Source: Affinundibacterium flavidum (GTDB lineage: Bacteria > Pseudomonadota > Gammaproteobacteria > Burkholderiales > Burkholderiaceae_D). From it: a stretch of 64,000 bases of DNA. Position numbers and translations under genes: made by a program. The notes under the pieces are model-generated. The model was not told where the DNA came from. It did not search any database and was given only the letters and a program-made list of their open reading frames with translations. Positions 17,305-26,717 of this stretch are shown here, one piece after another. Location of the stretch: the NCBI RefSeq assembly GCF_014284175.1, contig NZ_JACOGA010000013.1, positions 88,722 through 152,721 on the forward strand, given 5' to 3'. Within the stretch, counting starts at the first letter, position 1. Each line of letters opens with the position of its first letter.

Positions 17305-17925
17305 CTAAAATTTGTAAGCGACACCAACTGAAAACACATTGTTGATCGTCTTTGCGCTATTCGTGCCGCTAAATTTACTTGGAAGGCGATCCCAATCTGC
17401 AGTCAATGCAACTTCTTTCGTCAAGTTGTAGCGCATACCTAAGCCAATTGCAGGCATAAACCAAGCTTTCTCAGAATCCTTGCCTCCAGCCGTGAAGTCG
17501 ACGTTACTGCGAGCGTAGCTAGTACCAATCTTGCCGGTCACGCCAAAAGTTTCGTTGCCCAAGTCAACTTTATAAAAAATGCCAGCGCCAGTCGATTTGC
17601 CTGTGCCATTTTTCAATGTTGATGCGGTATGGAAAGTGCCTTTGGTATCACCGATTTGATACAGCATGCCTTCTATGCCCTGGGTTAAGGTGAATCCATT
17701 GTAGGGAGTGCTGGCGAAGTTGTAGCCGCCAAAAATTTTGCCCGTGCTTTTGCTGGCGCGTTCGCAGACAGCACCGACTGCACAGTTCAAATCAGAAGTA
17801 GTACGTACACCCCAGGCAGCGCCTAAGTAGGAATCCGCCGCTTGAGCATTGGCGGCAAATGCCATTGCGCCGATGGAGGCAGCGATCGCCAAGGTAGTGG
17901 AAACAGCACGTTTGAATGTCAACAT
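17305..17925 (-). CDS. Small outer-membrane beta-barrel protein
   Basis: A 206-residue protein with a clear signal peptide (VSTTLAIAASIGAMAFAANAQA) and an eight-strand-sized barrel: KIFGGYNFASTPYNGFTLT, GIFYKVDLGNETFGVTGKIG, GLGMRYNLTKEVALTADWDR, ending VFSVGVAYKF with terminal Phe. It looks like an OmpA/OmpW-type barrel with no periplasmic domain. One Cys pair (NCAVGAVCE) near the mature N-terminus could form a disulfide loop. AGAGGA precedes the ATG. Ligand and role are unknown. Confidence 0.83.
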   Translation of the reverse strand: MLTFKRAVSTTLAIAASIGAMAFAANAQAADSYLGAAWGVRTTSDLNCAVGAVCERASKSTGKIFGGYNFASTPYNGFTLTQGIEGMLYQIGDTKGTFHTASTLKNGTGKSTGAGIFYKVDLGNETFGVTGKIGTSYARSNVDFTAGGKDSEKAWFMPAIGLGMRYNLTKEVALTADWDRLPSKFSGTNSAKTINNVFSVGVAYKF

Positions 17926-18190
17926 AAAATCCTCTTGGTAAATTCAAATTGAAGCAAATTGAAACTAATGAAAGCTCTGTGATTGGAAGCTTTGAGCCTA
18001 GTGTCGAAACTCGTTGTTTCTGCACTTCAGCTTGGGAGGCAGTGTCGGTAGTTACACAAAGGAATGCCAAAATTACTTCGCGAGGCTAATCAGAAGAGAT
18101 CTGTGGTACTGTTTTCCAGTACTTTTTTTGATTTTTGAACTTTTGAAGAGATTTTGAAGCGTGTGTGACTGACTGGAATTGAGATAAATA

Positions 18191-18412
18191 TCAAATATTT
18201 TTGAATGATTTGAGTGGCTTAAGCAGATCGCGCAAATTATTGTGATCGATTTCGTACATGAGTTCTAATAAACGGCCGATTTCACCACGTGGAAAACCGC
18301 TGCGCGCAAACCAGCCCAGATAATCTCCGGGCAGATCTGCTAATAGGCGCCCTTCGTATTTGCCATAAGGCATGGTCTTGGTTACGAGCGAAATCAAATC
18401 TTCTGTTTGCAT
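18191..18412 (-). CDS. DUF3820 family small protein
   Basis: A 73-residue protein matching DUF3820: MPYGKYEGRLLADLPGDYLGWFAR and GEIGRLLELMYEIDHN. This domain also occurs inside or beside 3'-5' exonucleases, but free-standing copies have no assigned role. It is cytoplasmic and stands alone, divergent from the M14 carboxypeptidase gene. Confidence 0.85.
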   Translation of the reverse strand: MQTEDLISLVTKTMPYGKYEGRLLADLPGDYLGWFARSGFPRGEIGRLLELMYEIDHNNLRDLLKPLKSFKNI

Positions 18413-18533
18413 ACGTAGTCTAGTAGTTTGCAGCTCTTCGTTTGGTGGGATAGATAGTATTACGTCAAAAATTTTGAAGTGACGATGCTACAATTCTTCG
18501 CATCAGTCTCCATTTTATAGAAACCTGCCTGCT

Positions 18534-20234
18534 ATGAACATGCCAATATCTTCGCTGTATCCAACTCCTTACGAATCAGGGAATCAAAATCAAACAACTA
18601 CGTGGGAAAACTGCATTCCTTTTTACGAAAAATTGGCACGGGATTTTCCACAAATTTTACGTTTTGAACAAATTGGCGTGTCGGATAGCGGCCTTCCTAT
18701 GCATGCTGGTGTGATCACTGCAGATGCCGTGTTTGATCGAGCTAGCTTGAAAGCAGCAGGTCGTCCGGTGTTTTTTAATAATAATGGCATTCATCCTGGC
18801 GAGCCAGAAGGCATCGATGCTTGCATGGCCTTAGTGCGTGATTTTTGCCTGCAACCTGAACGTCTGGCTGCTTTGGGTAAAACCGTATTTTTATTTATTC
18901 CGGTGTATAACGTCGATGGATGCTTGAATCGTCAAGACACGTCACGGGTGAACCAAGATGGACCGGAAATGTTTGGTTTCCGCGCGAACGGACGCAATCT
19001 GGATTTGAATCGTGATTTCATTAAATGCGATAGCTTAGCAGCGCAGGTTTTTAATCGTTTCTTTACGATGTGGGATCCAGATGTCATGGTCGATACTCAC
19101 ACGTCGAATGGTGCAGATTATAGTTATACGATGACCTTGATTCAGACTCAGGCGGATAAGCTGGGTGACGGCTTGGGGCCATTTTTGCGTAACACCATGC
19201 TGCCGACGATTTATGCCAATATGGAACAGCGCGGTTGGCCAACTTGTCCGTATGTGAATCCAGTCAAAGTGACACCCGATGATGGCATTGAAGATTTCTT
19301 GGAAGTCCCGCGCTTTTCGACTGGATTCGCCGCCTTGCATCACACGATAGGCTTCATGCCAGAAACGCATATGTTAAAACCCTATGCAGATCGCTACGAC
19401 TCTATGCGTAGCTTGGTCGAAGTAGTGTTAGATTTTACGATTGCACATGCGACCGAAATTCAAGCATTGCGTGCTCAGGCGCGTCAAGCAGCGACACAAA
19501 AAACGCAATGGCCAGTGAGTTGGAAAGTCGATCATTCGCGGCCTTCCAGTTTCCGTTTTAAAGGCTATCAAGCCGTGTATAGCCCAAGTAAGATTGGAAA
19601 CTATATGCGCTTATCATATGATCGCAATCAACCATGGGAAAAAGACATACTCTACTATGACAATTTTGTAGAAGACCTTGTAGTTAAAACCCCGAAAGCG
19701 TATTTGATTCCACAAGCCTGGCGCGAAGCGATAGAACGCCTGGAGTGGAATGGCGTCATTCTACGCCGACTAGAAGCGGATCAGCAACTGCAAGTACAGA
19801 GTTATCACATCAAGCAAGTGACATCCAGAGCAAATGCTTATGAAGGTCACATGTTTCATGATGAAGTTGAATTGCAAGCAGTGCGAGAAATGTTCTTAGC
19901 GAGAGCAGGTGATTATGTGGTGGACTTGAATCAGCCTAATGCCCGCTATGCAATTGAGACTTTGGAACCACAGGCGCACGATAGTTTTTTCCGTTGGGGA
20001 TTTTTTAATAGCGTCTTAGAGAAAAAAGAAGCTTTCTCTGACTACGTGTTCGAAGATAGCGCGTACGAGATGCTGCAAGCCGAGCCAGAATTGGCGGATA
20101 AATTCGCATCGTGGAAAGCAGCTAACCCAACTTTGCTCAATAATCAGGAAGCAGTATTGGCGTTTATTTTTGCACATGGCAAACGATTTAATGAGCCTGA
20201 ATGGTGTCGTTATCCGGTTTATTCTATCGTCTGA
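18534..20234 (+). CDS. M14 family zinc carboxypeptidase
   Basis: A 566-residue metallopeptidase of the M14 fold. Zinc ligands are His87 and Glu90 in NNGIHPGEPEG and His189 in DVMVDTHTSNG; substrate-binding residues lie in ANGRNLDLNRDF. There is no signal peptide, so it is probably cytoplasmic, and after about residue 330 it has a long C-terminal region that is typical of this uncharacterised bacterial subgroup. Substrate is unknown. It starts at ATG 18534 (a second ATG is two codons on) with no strong ribosome-binding site. A 64-codon reading frame follows 12 bases after the stop. Confidence 0.9.
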   Translation: MNMPISSLYPTPYESGNQNQTTTWENCIPFYEKLARDFPQILRFEQIGVSDSGLPMHAGVITADAVFDRASLKAAGRPVFFNNNGIHPGEPEGIDACMALVRDFCLQPERLAALGKTVFLFIPVYNVDGCLNRQDTSRVNQDGPEMFGFRANGRNLDLNRDFIKCDSLAAQVFNRFFTMWDPDVMVDTHTSNGADYSYTMTLIQTQADKLGDGLGPFLRNTMLPTIYANMEQRGWPTCPYVNPVKVTPDDGIEDFLEVPRFSTGFAALHHTIGFMPETHMLKPYADRYDSMRSLVEVVLDFTIAHATEIQALRAQARQAATQKTQWPVSWKVDHSRPSSFRFKGYQAVYSPSKIGNYMRLSYDRNQPWEKDILYYDNFVEDLVVKTPKAYLIPQAWREAIERLEWNGVILRRLEADQQLQVQSYHIKQVTSRANAYEGHMFHDEVELQAVREMFLARAGDYVVDLNQPNARYAIETLEPQAHDSFFRWGFFNSVLEKKEAFSDYVFEDSAYEMLQAEPELADKFASWKAANPTLLNNQEAVLAFIFAHGKRFNEPEWCRYPVYSIV

Positions 20235-20246
20235 AAATAACGTCGA

Positions 20247-20441
20247 ATGGATATTGTCTTCTACGAATATATGCAACAGCCACGGTATTGGATAGCTCGT
20301 GATAAAGATGGCTACTGGTTAGTGCCGGCAAGAGAGCAGGGCTGGCACGAACGTTCTCCTTTTGTCGGGCATGCGATTAATTTGATTCCCTTGTTGGATT
20401 TCGATGGGATAGATTTGGGTTTGCCTGAGTCGCATGTTTGA
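20247..20441 (+). CDS. Small hypothetical protein
   Basis: A 64-residue frame with protein-like composition (YWIARDKDGYWLVPAREQGWHERSPFVGHA), starting 12 bases after the M14 peptidase stop, hence probably translated from the same message. It has no signal peptide or membrane segment. I do not recognise the family. The aromatic- and Asp/Gly-rich pattern speaks against a random frame, but the ribosome-binding site is poor. Confidence 0.5.
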   Translation: MDIVFYEYMQQPRYWIARDKDGYWLVPAREQGWHERSPFVGHAINLIPLLDFDGIDLGLPESHV

Positions 20442-20498
20442 ATTGCGTGCTTGAATTGACTCTTAGTTTTGCTCTCGAATCTACTCTTACCCTGAGTG

Positions 20499-23400
20499 TT
20501 ACTCTTGATTTTGGGGTGCAGTGAGTGGTAGATCTAAGGTGAAACAGCTTTCTTTTCCGTCTTCGCTTTGCACGGAAATACTGCCACCCAGTATAGAGTT
20601 GACGATGTTGTAGCTGATGTGTAGACCCAATCCACTGCCCCCTTGACCGAGTTTAGTAGTAAAAAACGGTTCAAAGATACGACTGATATTTTTTTCTGGA
20701 ATCCCTTTGCCGTCGTCTTTGCAAGAGATGATGACGCGATTACGATTATTGATTGTTGCGCTAATCAGTATGTGTCCCGCTTTCACACTATCGAAACCAT
20801 GTACGACGGCATTGAGAATTAAGTTGCTAAGTACTTGACCCAGCGCTCCAGGAAAACTATCCATCGTGATGTCATCTGGAATATCAATACTGATTTCATG
20901 CCCTTCACGTTTTACTCGTGCGGTCATTGTTAAGGCCAATTCTTTACAAATTTTTGCCAAGTTAAATTCACGTCGTTGATTCGAGGTTTGGTCCGTAGAG
21001 ATTTGTTTGAAGCTTGACACCAATTGTGCGGAGGCGTCGAGATTTCGCAAAATGAGATCAACAGCTTCTGAAGAGCTCACACAGAATCGCTCAATTTCTG
21101 AGCGTCTGATACTGCCGCTCTGGATCACCGCAACGAATTCGTCGTTTCTTTCTTTCAAGGTGCTGGCAACTAACAAACTATTTCCTATGGGCGTATTTAA
21201 TTCATGCGCGACGCCTGCGACAATCGCACCTAAGGCTGCGAGTTTTTCTTGCTCTACTAATTTAGTTTGCGTCAGCTTTAGACGCGCATAAGCACGCGCT
21301 TTATCTAATGCCACAGCGGCGTAAGCACCAAGCGTACGCAACATATCCAGATGCGTTGAATTGTAGGCACCAGGACGTGCACTAAGAACTGTGATGACGC
21401 CGATTACTTGTTCGTCGATCAGCATAGGCACATAGATGCCAGAATTGGTGCGGGTCACATCGCTGCCGTCTTGACGCATTCCACGCGTCGTACCTTGATG
21501 ATTCATTTGAACCATGGTGTTGTCGTAATCAAACTGATCAATGATTAACTCTTCCGCATTCAAGATACATCGGGCGGCGGGTTGATTGCTAGCATCAAGA
21601 CTGCGGAAGTAACGCTGCGTGGGCGTGCCTCTGTCCATCACATTGTCGAAGTTCACAATGCGTTCGTTCCAATCTACCATCCCGATGCCGTAGACGTCGG
21701 CGTCCATCAATTTGGCAACTTGCGCATAAAAGACCTGTTGAATTGCTTCGATATCTAGGGATGCGCTAATTTCGCGCCCGATTTCGCTTAGCACAATGAT
21801 GTCGCGTCGGGCTTTTTCTGCAATTTCACGCTCTTGTTCTGCGATCTCTTTTTCTTTGCGTAATTGATTTTTTTGTTCACGTACTTCTACCGTGCGCAAG
21901 CTCACTTGCAATTCGAGTTGGTCGCGTGTCCGTTGTAAGAAACCTACCCGCAGACGATAAAATAAAACCAGTAAACTGAGTGCGCCTAGCAACATCAATA
22001 CTAGAAACCATCTGCTTTTCCAGAACGGTGGTGAGACCTTGACGTCCAAAGTGAGCATCTCGCTACTCCAATCACCAGTGGAGCTCGCTGCTTTCACTTT
22101 TAAGACATAGTCGCCTTGATCGAGGTTGGTGTACGTTGCGACCGCTTCTCCCGGTTTGCCGTAGATCCAATCTTGGTCAAATCCTTCGAGCTTCCACGCA
22201 TAGCGATTTTGCTTGTAGTCATAAAATTGCAGTGCCGAGAATTCAAAACTGATCATGCTCTGTTTGGGTGTCAGATGTATCGCTTTCGCCTCGTATAAAG
22301 GACCAGTGACTCCCAGCTCTTGCAGGGTGCTTGAACGCTGATTTGATGTCGATGAATTGGCATTGTTTTTGTTTATGTCGCGCTCCAGATGATCGCTTGC
22401 TGTGTTTCTGTCTGCACTGAGAGAACGATTGAATTCGAGTAGATCAGATAAGACAATTTTGACAGGAGTATTGTTGTCGCGCAGTTGTTTTGGGTTAAAC
22501 GCGATTAAGCCCCAGGCACCAAAAAAAAGACTCCCATCAGCTGCCTTTGTGGTGGCTCCAAAACTGAAACTGCCGTTCAGTGGGCCATTTAAATTGTGGT
22601 AAGTCCGCGCACTTTCCGTGGCAATATTTAATTGCACTAAGCCTTGCTCAGCGCCCAGCCATAAATTGCCTTCATTATCATCTTGTATGGTAATGACCCA
22701 TCCCGCTGGCATTTGACGCGCTTTTTTCCATGACTCCAATTCCCATTGCGCCTGATGTTTAACAAGCTGATACAGACCTGTTGCCGTTCCTACCCAAATC
22801 CTGCCTTGCTGATCTTGGTGCAGGCCGTAAATCGCCAGGCTAGCGGGATTTTTTAAATGTTGATTTGCGGATATTGGTTGTGAAAATTGTGCGCTTGTAT
22901 GATCCCACATCTGAAGGCCGCCTTTGCTACCTATCCAGATTCGTCCCTCTGTGTCTTCGAGTAGGCAATCGATAGTGTCATGGCTAAGTGATCCAGGTTT
23001 TTGTGGCGCGGCTTTGTGCGTAGTCACTTTTAAGTCAGGCGAAATTTGATACAAACCATTCCCACTACTTGCCCATACATCACCGCGCCTATCGACAATA
23101 ATCGCACTGATGGAATTGGCGCCGGGAGTGTCTTGCGCTAGTGCGATTTTTTGCGTTTTTTTATTGACGGGATTAAACAGAAACAAGCCGTCATCGCCAC
23201 CCAGCCAAAGCTTGTCTTCACTTTGTAAACGTAGCGCTTTGGTGTGTAAGGCGCCCGTGATCTCTTGGGGGAAGTGCTGCGCTATTCCCGTGTTCAGGTC
23301 CAGATAGTTGAGCGCGCCACCATAGCTGGCGACCCAGGCGTGATTGGTTTGGTCGAGATGAATGCCCACGACATTGTTGGTGCTGAGGCTATTTTTCTCT

Positions 23401-24512
23401 TCTGCGATATGAAAATAATTTGTAAAACTTTGACTGCGCAAGTCTACTAAACTAATCCCATAGCCCCAGGTCCCTATCCATAAAGTTCCGGTCCGATCTT
23501 GAAATAAAGACGCGACGGAGCTGCTGACAATGCTGGAAGAGAGGGCTGGATAATTACGATAGGTTTCTACTTTTTCGTTTTGTTTTAAGCGAATACGATA
23601 TAGCGATTCGCCGCCACCAAAGCCTATCCAAATTGACTTTTCCTCATCCAAAAAAGTTGCATAAACGCGTGCTTGCGGCAATCGCAGGCGTCCCATAATG
23701 GCATCGGGTTTGGCGGGGGTTGTGCTGATGTTCCAAATTTGCACACCAGTTTGCATACCTAACCATAAGCGATTATCTGCATCCAGACTCATGGAGCGTA
23801 TCGAGAAATCTAAGCGTTGCTGCTCTGGATGAAGGCTGGCTGCGTCGAATTGTTGCAGAGTTTTTCCGTTGGCATTGAGATGATACACTCGTGAGCCAAC
23901 TGCGACCCAGACACCACCTTCAGTATCGCTGATCATAGCGCGTATCAATGCTCCAGTATCGCCTTCTAATGGAAAGGCGACGAAGCGCTGAGCCGTCTCG
24001 GCAAGCGGATTAAATAAGTACAATTGGCTTTGTGTCGCGACCCAGATTTTGTCTCCTAATTGAGGTGCTAGCGCCCAAATTCTTTTTTGTTGCAAAGACA
24101 AATTGTCAGGCATTTGCACGCGTTCAATTTGTTCCGTCTTCATATTTAGGCGATTAAGTCCGCCAGAAGTGGCAATCCACAAGCTGTCTTGTTGACCAGC
24201 CAATATGGCGGATACTAGCGGGCTACTTAAACTATTGGGATCTTCAGTATCTGAACTCCATTGACGAACGTGGCGGCCGTCGTAACGCACCAGTCCCGTT
24301 GAGGTGCCTAGCCACATGAGCCCATACTTATCTTGAAAAATCGCCGGTATTGATCCATCGTTCAGACCTTGTTCCTGCGAAATATGCGTGAAGCGTAAGG
24401 TTTGTTTTGAACTTGCGTAGATGTTTGCTGAAGAAAAAAAGCTAATTAAAAGTGCTGCACAAAGTAAGCGATAAATAGCAAAAATAGGTAAAAAACAGCT
24501 CTTTGTGTGCAT
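20499..24512 (-). CDS. Propeller-type hybrid-sized sensor histidine kinase with GAF domain
   Basis: About 1337 residues from the ATG at 24512, which begins a good signal peptide (FAIYRLLCAALLISFFSSANIYA); in-frame ATGs up to 24635 would add about 41 residues before it and are less likely. The periplasmic part is two seven-bladed Reg_prop propellers (repeated DRTGTLWIGTWGYG, DTEGRIWIGSKGGL) plus a Y_Y_Y domain (FEFSALQFYDYKQNRYAWKLEG). A transmembrane helix (FLVLMLLGALSLLVLFYRL), coiled coil, GAF domain and kinase core follow: phospho-acceptor in GVAHELNTPIG, ATPase motifs DDGKGIPE and GGSGLGLHISYNI. The architecture is that of kinases sensing polysaccharides or oligosaccharides. There is no response regulator beside it or fused to it. 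Confidence 0.92.
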   Translation of the reverse strand: MHTKSCFLPIFAIYRLLCAALLISFFSSANIYASSKQTLRFTHISQEQGLNDGSIPAIFQDKYGLMWLGTSTGLVRYDGRHVRQWSSDTEDPNSLSSPLVSAILAGQQDSLWIATSGGLNRLNMKTEQIERVQMPDNLSLQQKRIWALAPQLGDKIWVATQSQLYLFNPLAETAQRFVAFPLEGDTGALIRAMISDTEGGVWVAVGSRVYHLNANGKTLQQFDAASLHPEQQRLDFSIRSMSLDADNRLWLGMQTGVQIWNISTTPAKPDAIMGRLRLPQARVYATFLDEEKSIWIGFGGGESLYRIRLKQNEKVETYRNYPALSSSIVSSSVASLFQDRTGTLWIGTWGYGISLVDLRSQSFTNYFHIAEEKNSLSTNNVVGIHLDQTNHAWVASYGGALNYLDLNTGIAQHFPQEITGALHTKALRLQSEDKLWLGGDDGLFLFNPVNKKTQKIALAQDTPGANSISAIIVDRRGDVWASSGNGLYQISPDLKVTTHKAAPQKPGSLSHDTIDCLLEDTEGRIWIGSKGGLQMWDHTSAQFSQPISANQHLKNPASLAIYGLHQDQQGRIWVGTATGLYQLVKHQAQWELESWKKARQMPAGWVITIQDDNEGNLWLGAEQGLVQLNIATESARTYHNLNGPLNGSFSFGATTKAADGSLFFGAWGLIAFNPKQLRDNNTPVKIVLSDLLEFNRSLSADRNTASDHLERDINKNNANSSTSNQRSSTLQELGVTGPLYEAKAIHLTPKQSMISFEFSALQFYDYKQNRYAWKLEGFDQDWIYGKPGEAVATYTNLDQGDYVLKVKAASSTGDWSSEMLTLDVKVSPPFWKSRWFLVLMLLGALSLLVLFYRLRVGFLQRTRDQLELQVSLRTVEVREQKNQLRKEKEIAEQEREIAEKARRDIIVLSEIGREISASLDIEAIQQVFYAQVAKLMDADVYGIGMVDWNERIVNFDNVMDRGTPTQRYFRSLDASNQPAARCILNAEELIIDQFDYDNTMVQMNHQGTTRGMRQDGSDVTRTNSGIYVPMLIDEQVIGVITVLSARPGAYNSTHLDMLRTLGAYAAVALDKARAYARLKLTQTKLVEQEKLAALGAIVAGVAHELNTPIGNSLLVASTLKERNDEFVAVIQSGSIRRSEIERFCVSSSEAVDLILRNLDASAQLVSSFKQISTDQTSNQRREFNLAKICKELALTMTARVKREGHEISIDIPDDITMDSFPGALGQVLSNLILNAVVHGFDSVKAGHILISATINNRNRVIISCKDDGKGIPEKNISRIFEPFFTTKLGQGGSGLGLHISYNIVNSILGGSISVQSEDGKESCFTLDLPLTAPQNQE

Positions 24513-24878
24513 GATGAGCCTGTGTGGAGGTAATTGGGTCATGCCGTCTTTGTACTGAAACACGATTTTAGACTTGCCTCTAGATTCGTACCTCATTTGT
24601 TTCTTCAATGTATGCTTGTGCTTTGAGCACGTCAATCAAATCTTGCGTGCAAGGTGATGAGAAAAGCAACATCAAAGAAAGTTTTCTTACGAGACTTAAC
24701 TTGCTAAAAAGTTCTGTAATTTGAGACATTTGTCGCGAAACTCAAACAGAGTATTTGTCTGAAGTTTAACTTCAAAATATTTTTTAGGTGTTTTCGCATT
24801 TAATTCTTTGCAGTGACCTAAAAACTCACTAAAATCAATCTGTTAGGCAAAATCGTTTGTCGAATTAAGGAGACTACT
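24513..24878. other. Divergent spacer between kinase and secreted-protein genes
   Basis: No gene is supported apart from a possible N-terminal extension of the kinase up to 24635. The right half contains a candidate promoter for the downstream small secreted protein (listed separately); otherwise the spacer is AT-rich with nothing further recognisable. Confidence 0.5.
24808..24835 (+). promoter_or_regulatory. Candidate sigma-70 promoter
   Basis: TTGCAG (24808-24813), a 16-base spacer and TAAAAT (24830-24835) stand 43 bases before the ATG of the 128-residue secreted protein, whose AAGGAG ribosome-binding site lies between. Confidence 0.45.
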
Positions 24879-25265
24879 ATGAAGAAAATGTTTGTTGGTG
24901 CATGCTTAGGTTTGGCCTTGGTTGGAAGTGCTTCTGCAATTGAAGCTGCAAAGCCAGTTGATACATCGGTAGATGGTATTTTTACTGCGCTGTCCAATAG
25001 CCGTAATTTGCAAAAAACTGTCGATCAATTGATTGCGAATGGTGCGAATCAACATTCCGTAGTTTCTATTGCGGCAGCGGCTGGTATTCCACAAAGCAAA
25101 ATCATGAAATTGCAGGTTTGTGTGAATTCTGTGTCTGCAGACTCCACAACTTTGGGGGCAACTTGCTTGCGTCCAAAAACAGTGATGACTGCTTATGAAA
25201 GTGGTTTGAATGATCCATTGGCATATTTGCCTGCAACGGCAGCTGGTAAAAAAGCGAAAAAATAA
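24879..25265 (+). CDS. Small exported protein of unknown function
   Basis: A 128-residue protein with a textbook signal peptide (KKMFVGACLGLALVGSASA). The mature part has a helical region ending in IAAAAGIPQSKIMKLQVC, a second Cys (GATCLRPKTV) that could form a disulfide with the first, and a Lys-rich C-terminus (AAGKKAKK). It has a strong AAGGAG ribosome-binding site, a plausible promoter and an immediate terminator, so it is a stand-alone, possibly well-expressed gene. I do not recognise the family. Confidence 0.8.
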   Translation: MKKMFVGACLGLALVGSASAIEAAKPVDTSVDGIFTALSNSRNLQKTVDQLIANGANQHSVVSIAAAAGIPQSKIMKLQVCVNSVSADSTTLGATCLRPKTVMTAYESGLNDPLAYLPATAAGKKAKK

Positions 25266-25294
25266 TCGCGAACTTTACTTCGGCCTAGTTATAT

Positions 25295-25325
25295 AAAAAA
25301 GCAGCTTCGGCTGCTTTTTTTATTT
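25295..25325 (+). terminator. Intrinsic terminator
   Basis: AAAAAAGCAG-CTTCGG-CTGCTTTTTTT: a compact hairpin with a UUCG-type tetraloop and T-run, 30 bases after the stop of the small exported protein. Confidence 0.93.
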
Positions 25326-25627
25326 CCGTCCACCTCTGCTTATTTCCATTGCCCCGCCTCGAAATAGATTGATATTTTTCTTCTTTGCTAGAAGGAAAGC
25401 CTGTGGTGTTAATGAGTCTTGAATTCAAGAAGTGAACATTAGTTGTGTTGTTAATTTGAGCGTGCTCTCGTCTATAATCAGTTGTCTGAACTGATTAATC
25501 TACGTCAGATTGGATGCGGGCGATCTAGAATGATGCAGATTAACTATGTGCTGAAATATTTTATGATTTATATCTCAAAGCCCTGCGTTGCGAATACCGC
25601 TTAATGATTTTTATATGAAGTTGGCTT
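25326..25627. other. Spacer with a 9-bp hairpin
   Basis: This 300-base stretch has no supported gene. The only structure I see is TAATCAGTT-GTCTG-AACTGATTA (25475-25497), a perfect 9-bp inverted repeat overlapping a TATAAT-like hexamer (25473-25478). It could be an operator for the following lipoprotein gene. Confidence 0.4.
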
Positions 25628-26002
25628 ATGTCACCAAATCGTTTTTCAAATATCAAATCGCGCAGACGGTTGTTTTTGTCAGTGACGGTGCTTTTTCTAC
25701 TCGCTTTAACAGCGTGTTCAACTGCGGCAGTCAACACCCGCATGCAATATTGGCGCGACGAAGTTAAGTTACAACTACCAATCGGAACAAGTAAGCGTCA
25801 CGCTGAAGAATTCTTTGCGACACGTGGCGTGAAATTGATATGCTGTGTGTCTATGTCGCATGATAAAAAATTTCACTATATCAATGAACGTAAAGTTGCC
25901 TCTAGTTTGCTAATGGATTACGACGTGGTCGTGCTGCTTGAAATTTCGCCAGAAGAGACTGTCACTTCGGTCAGCGTTCAAAGTTGGGGCATCGGTCTTT
26001 GA
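25628..26002 (+). CDS. Putative lipoprotein
   Basis: A 124-residue protein with a basic N-terminus, a hydrophobic segment and a lipobox (LLALTACS, Cys about residue 30), hence probably lipid-anchored after signal peptidase II. The mature part (YWRDEVKLQLPIGTSKRHAEEFFATRGV) resembles small immunity- or SmpA-like stress lipoproteins in general layout, but I cannot name a family. It ends 7 bases from the convergent DUF6445 gene, with no terminator visible between them. Confidence 0.75.
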   Translation: MSPNRFSNIKSRRRLFLSVTVLFLLALTACSTAAVNTRMQYWRDEVKLQLPIGTSKRHAEEFFATRGVKLICCVSMSHDKKFHYINERKVASSLLMDYDVVVLLEISPEETVTSVSVQSWGIGL

Positions 26003-26009
26003 GTTAGCA

Positions 26010-26717
26010 TTAAAAATCATAAAAAGTATTGACCGTTAAACGTCCAGTCATTGCGTCCGCATTGATACTGATCGCCGGATTAATACAAGCTGTATGCAAT
26101 AAACTGCCCTGATACACAACCAGACGATTGTATTTTGCCGGGATCATGCCGAGAAATTCAAAATGCTCGCTTGAGTCATCGAAGTAGCGTTGTGCCGGAC
26201 GTTGTGCATTGATCTCTTCGTAGTAAACGTCCAGATAGCGTTCGCGATTGCTTTCGGTGATTTGTTGTATGCCAGTTGATTTATGGCGATAAAAGCCGGT
26301 GCCGCCGTGTCTCTCATTGCATAGATATAGAAGCACTGCCATGTGATATGGCGTGCTGGCATCAAAGTGCGGTGTTCTTTGTAGTGGCCCCAATTCTTCT
26401 GCGGTCATACTAGTCAATGAAAATGCGCACACACTTTTGCGCAAATCGAGTTGTTCAGGTACACCGAAATGCGACTTGATTAGAGGTTCCAAAAATTCTG
26501 TAATCGCGTAAGAATAATCTACCGGTGCTTGTGCGCGGATACCGGGATAACCCTTGCGCTCTGTATAGCCAGGATAGGTTTCAAACTTACTCTCTGCTGC
26601 CAGCTGGCGCAATGCATCTGGGTTTTCTAAGAAGTCATCAATGATCAACGCCTGATGTGAACCTATGTTCACTGATTGCAGTAAGGGCGGCATGTTGATG
26701 GAGTAGTTGTTCTGCAT
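26010..26717 (-). CDS. DUF6445 family protein, 2-oxoglutarate/Fe(II) oxygenase-like
   Basis: About 235 residues from the ATG at 26717, which has AGGA upstream; an earlier in-frame ATG at 26741 would add 8 residues and lacks one. I see a possible iron facial triad: the HFD in RTPHFDAST (His and Asp), the distal His in GSLLHTACINP, and Arg in TGRLTVNTFYDF as a possible 2-oxoglutarate contact. The family is uncharacterised. Such genes recur beside TonB-dependent receptors and sugar-use loci in proteobacteria, as here, where the GlcNAc receptor gene is divergent about 1 kb away. Enzymatic role and substrate are inference. Confidence 0.8.
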   Translation of the reverse strand: MQNNYSINMPPLLQSVNIGSHQALIIDDFLENPDALRQLAAESKFETYPGYTERKGYPGIRAQAPVDYSYAITEFLEPLIKSHFGVPEQLDLRKSVCAFSLTSMTAEELGPLQRTPHFDASTPYHMAVLLYLCNERHGGTGFYRHKSTGIQQITESNRERYLDVYYEEINAQRPAQRYFDDSSEHFEFLGMIPAKYNRLVVYQGSLLHTACINPAISINADAMTGRLTVNTFYDF

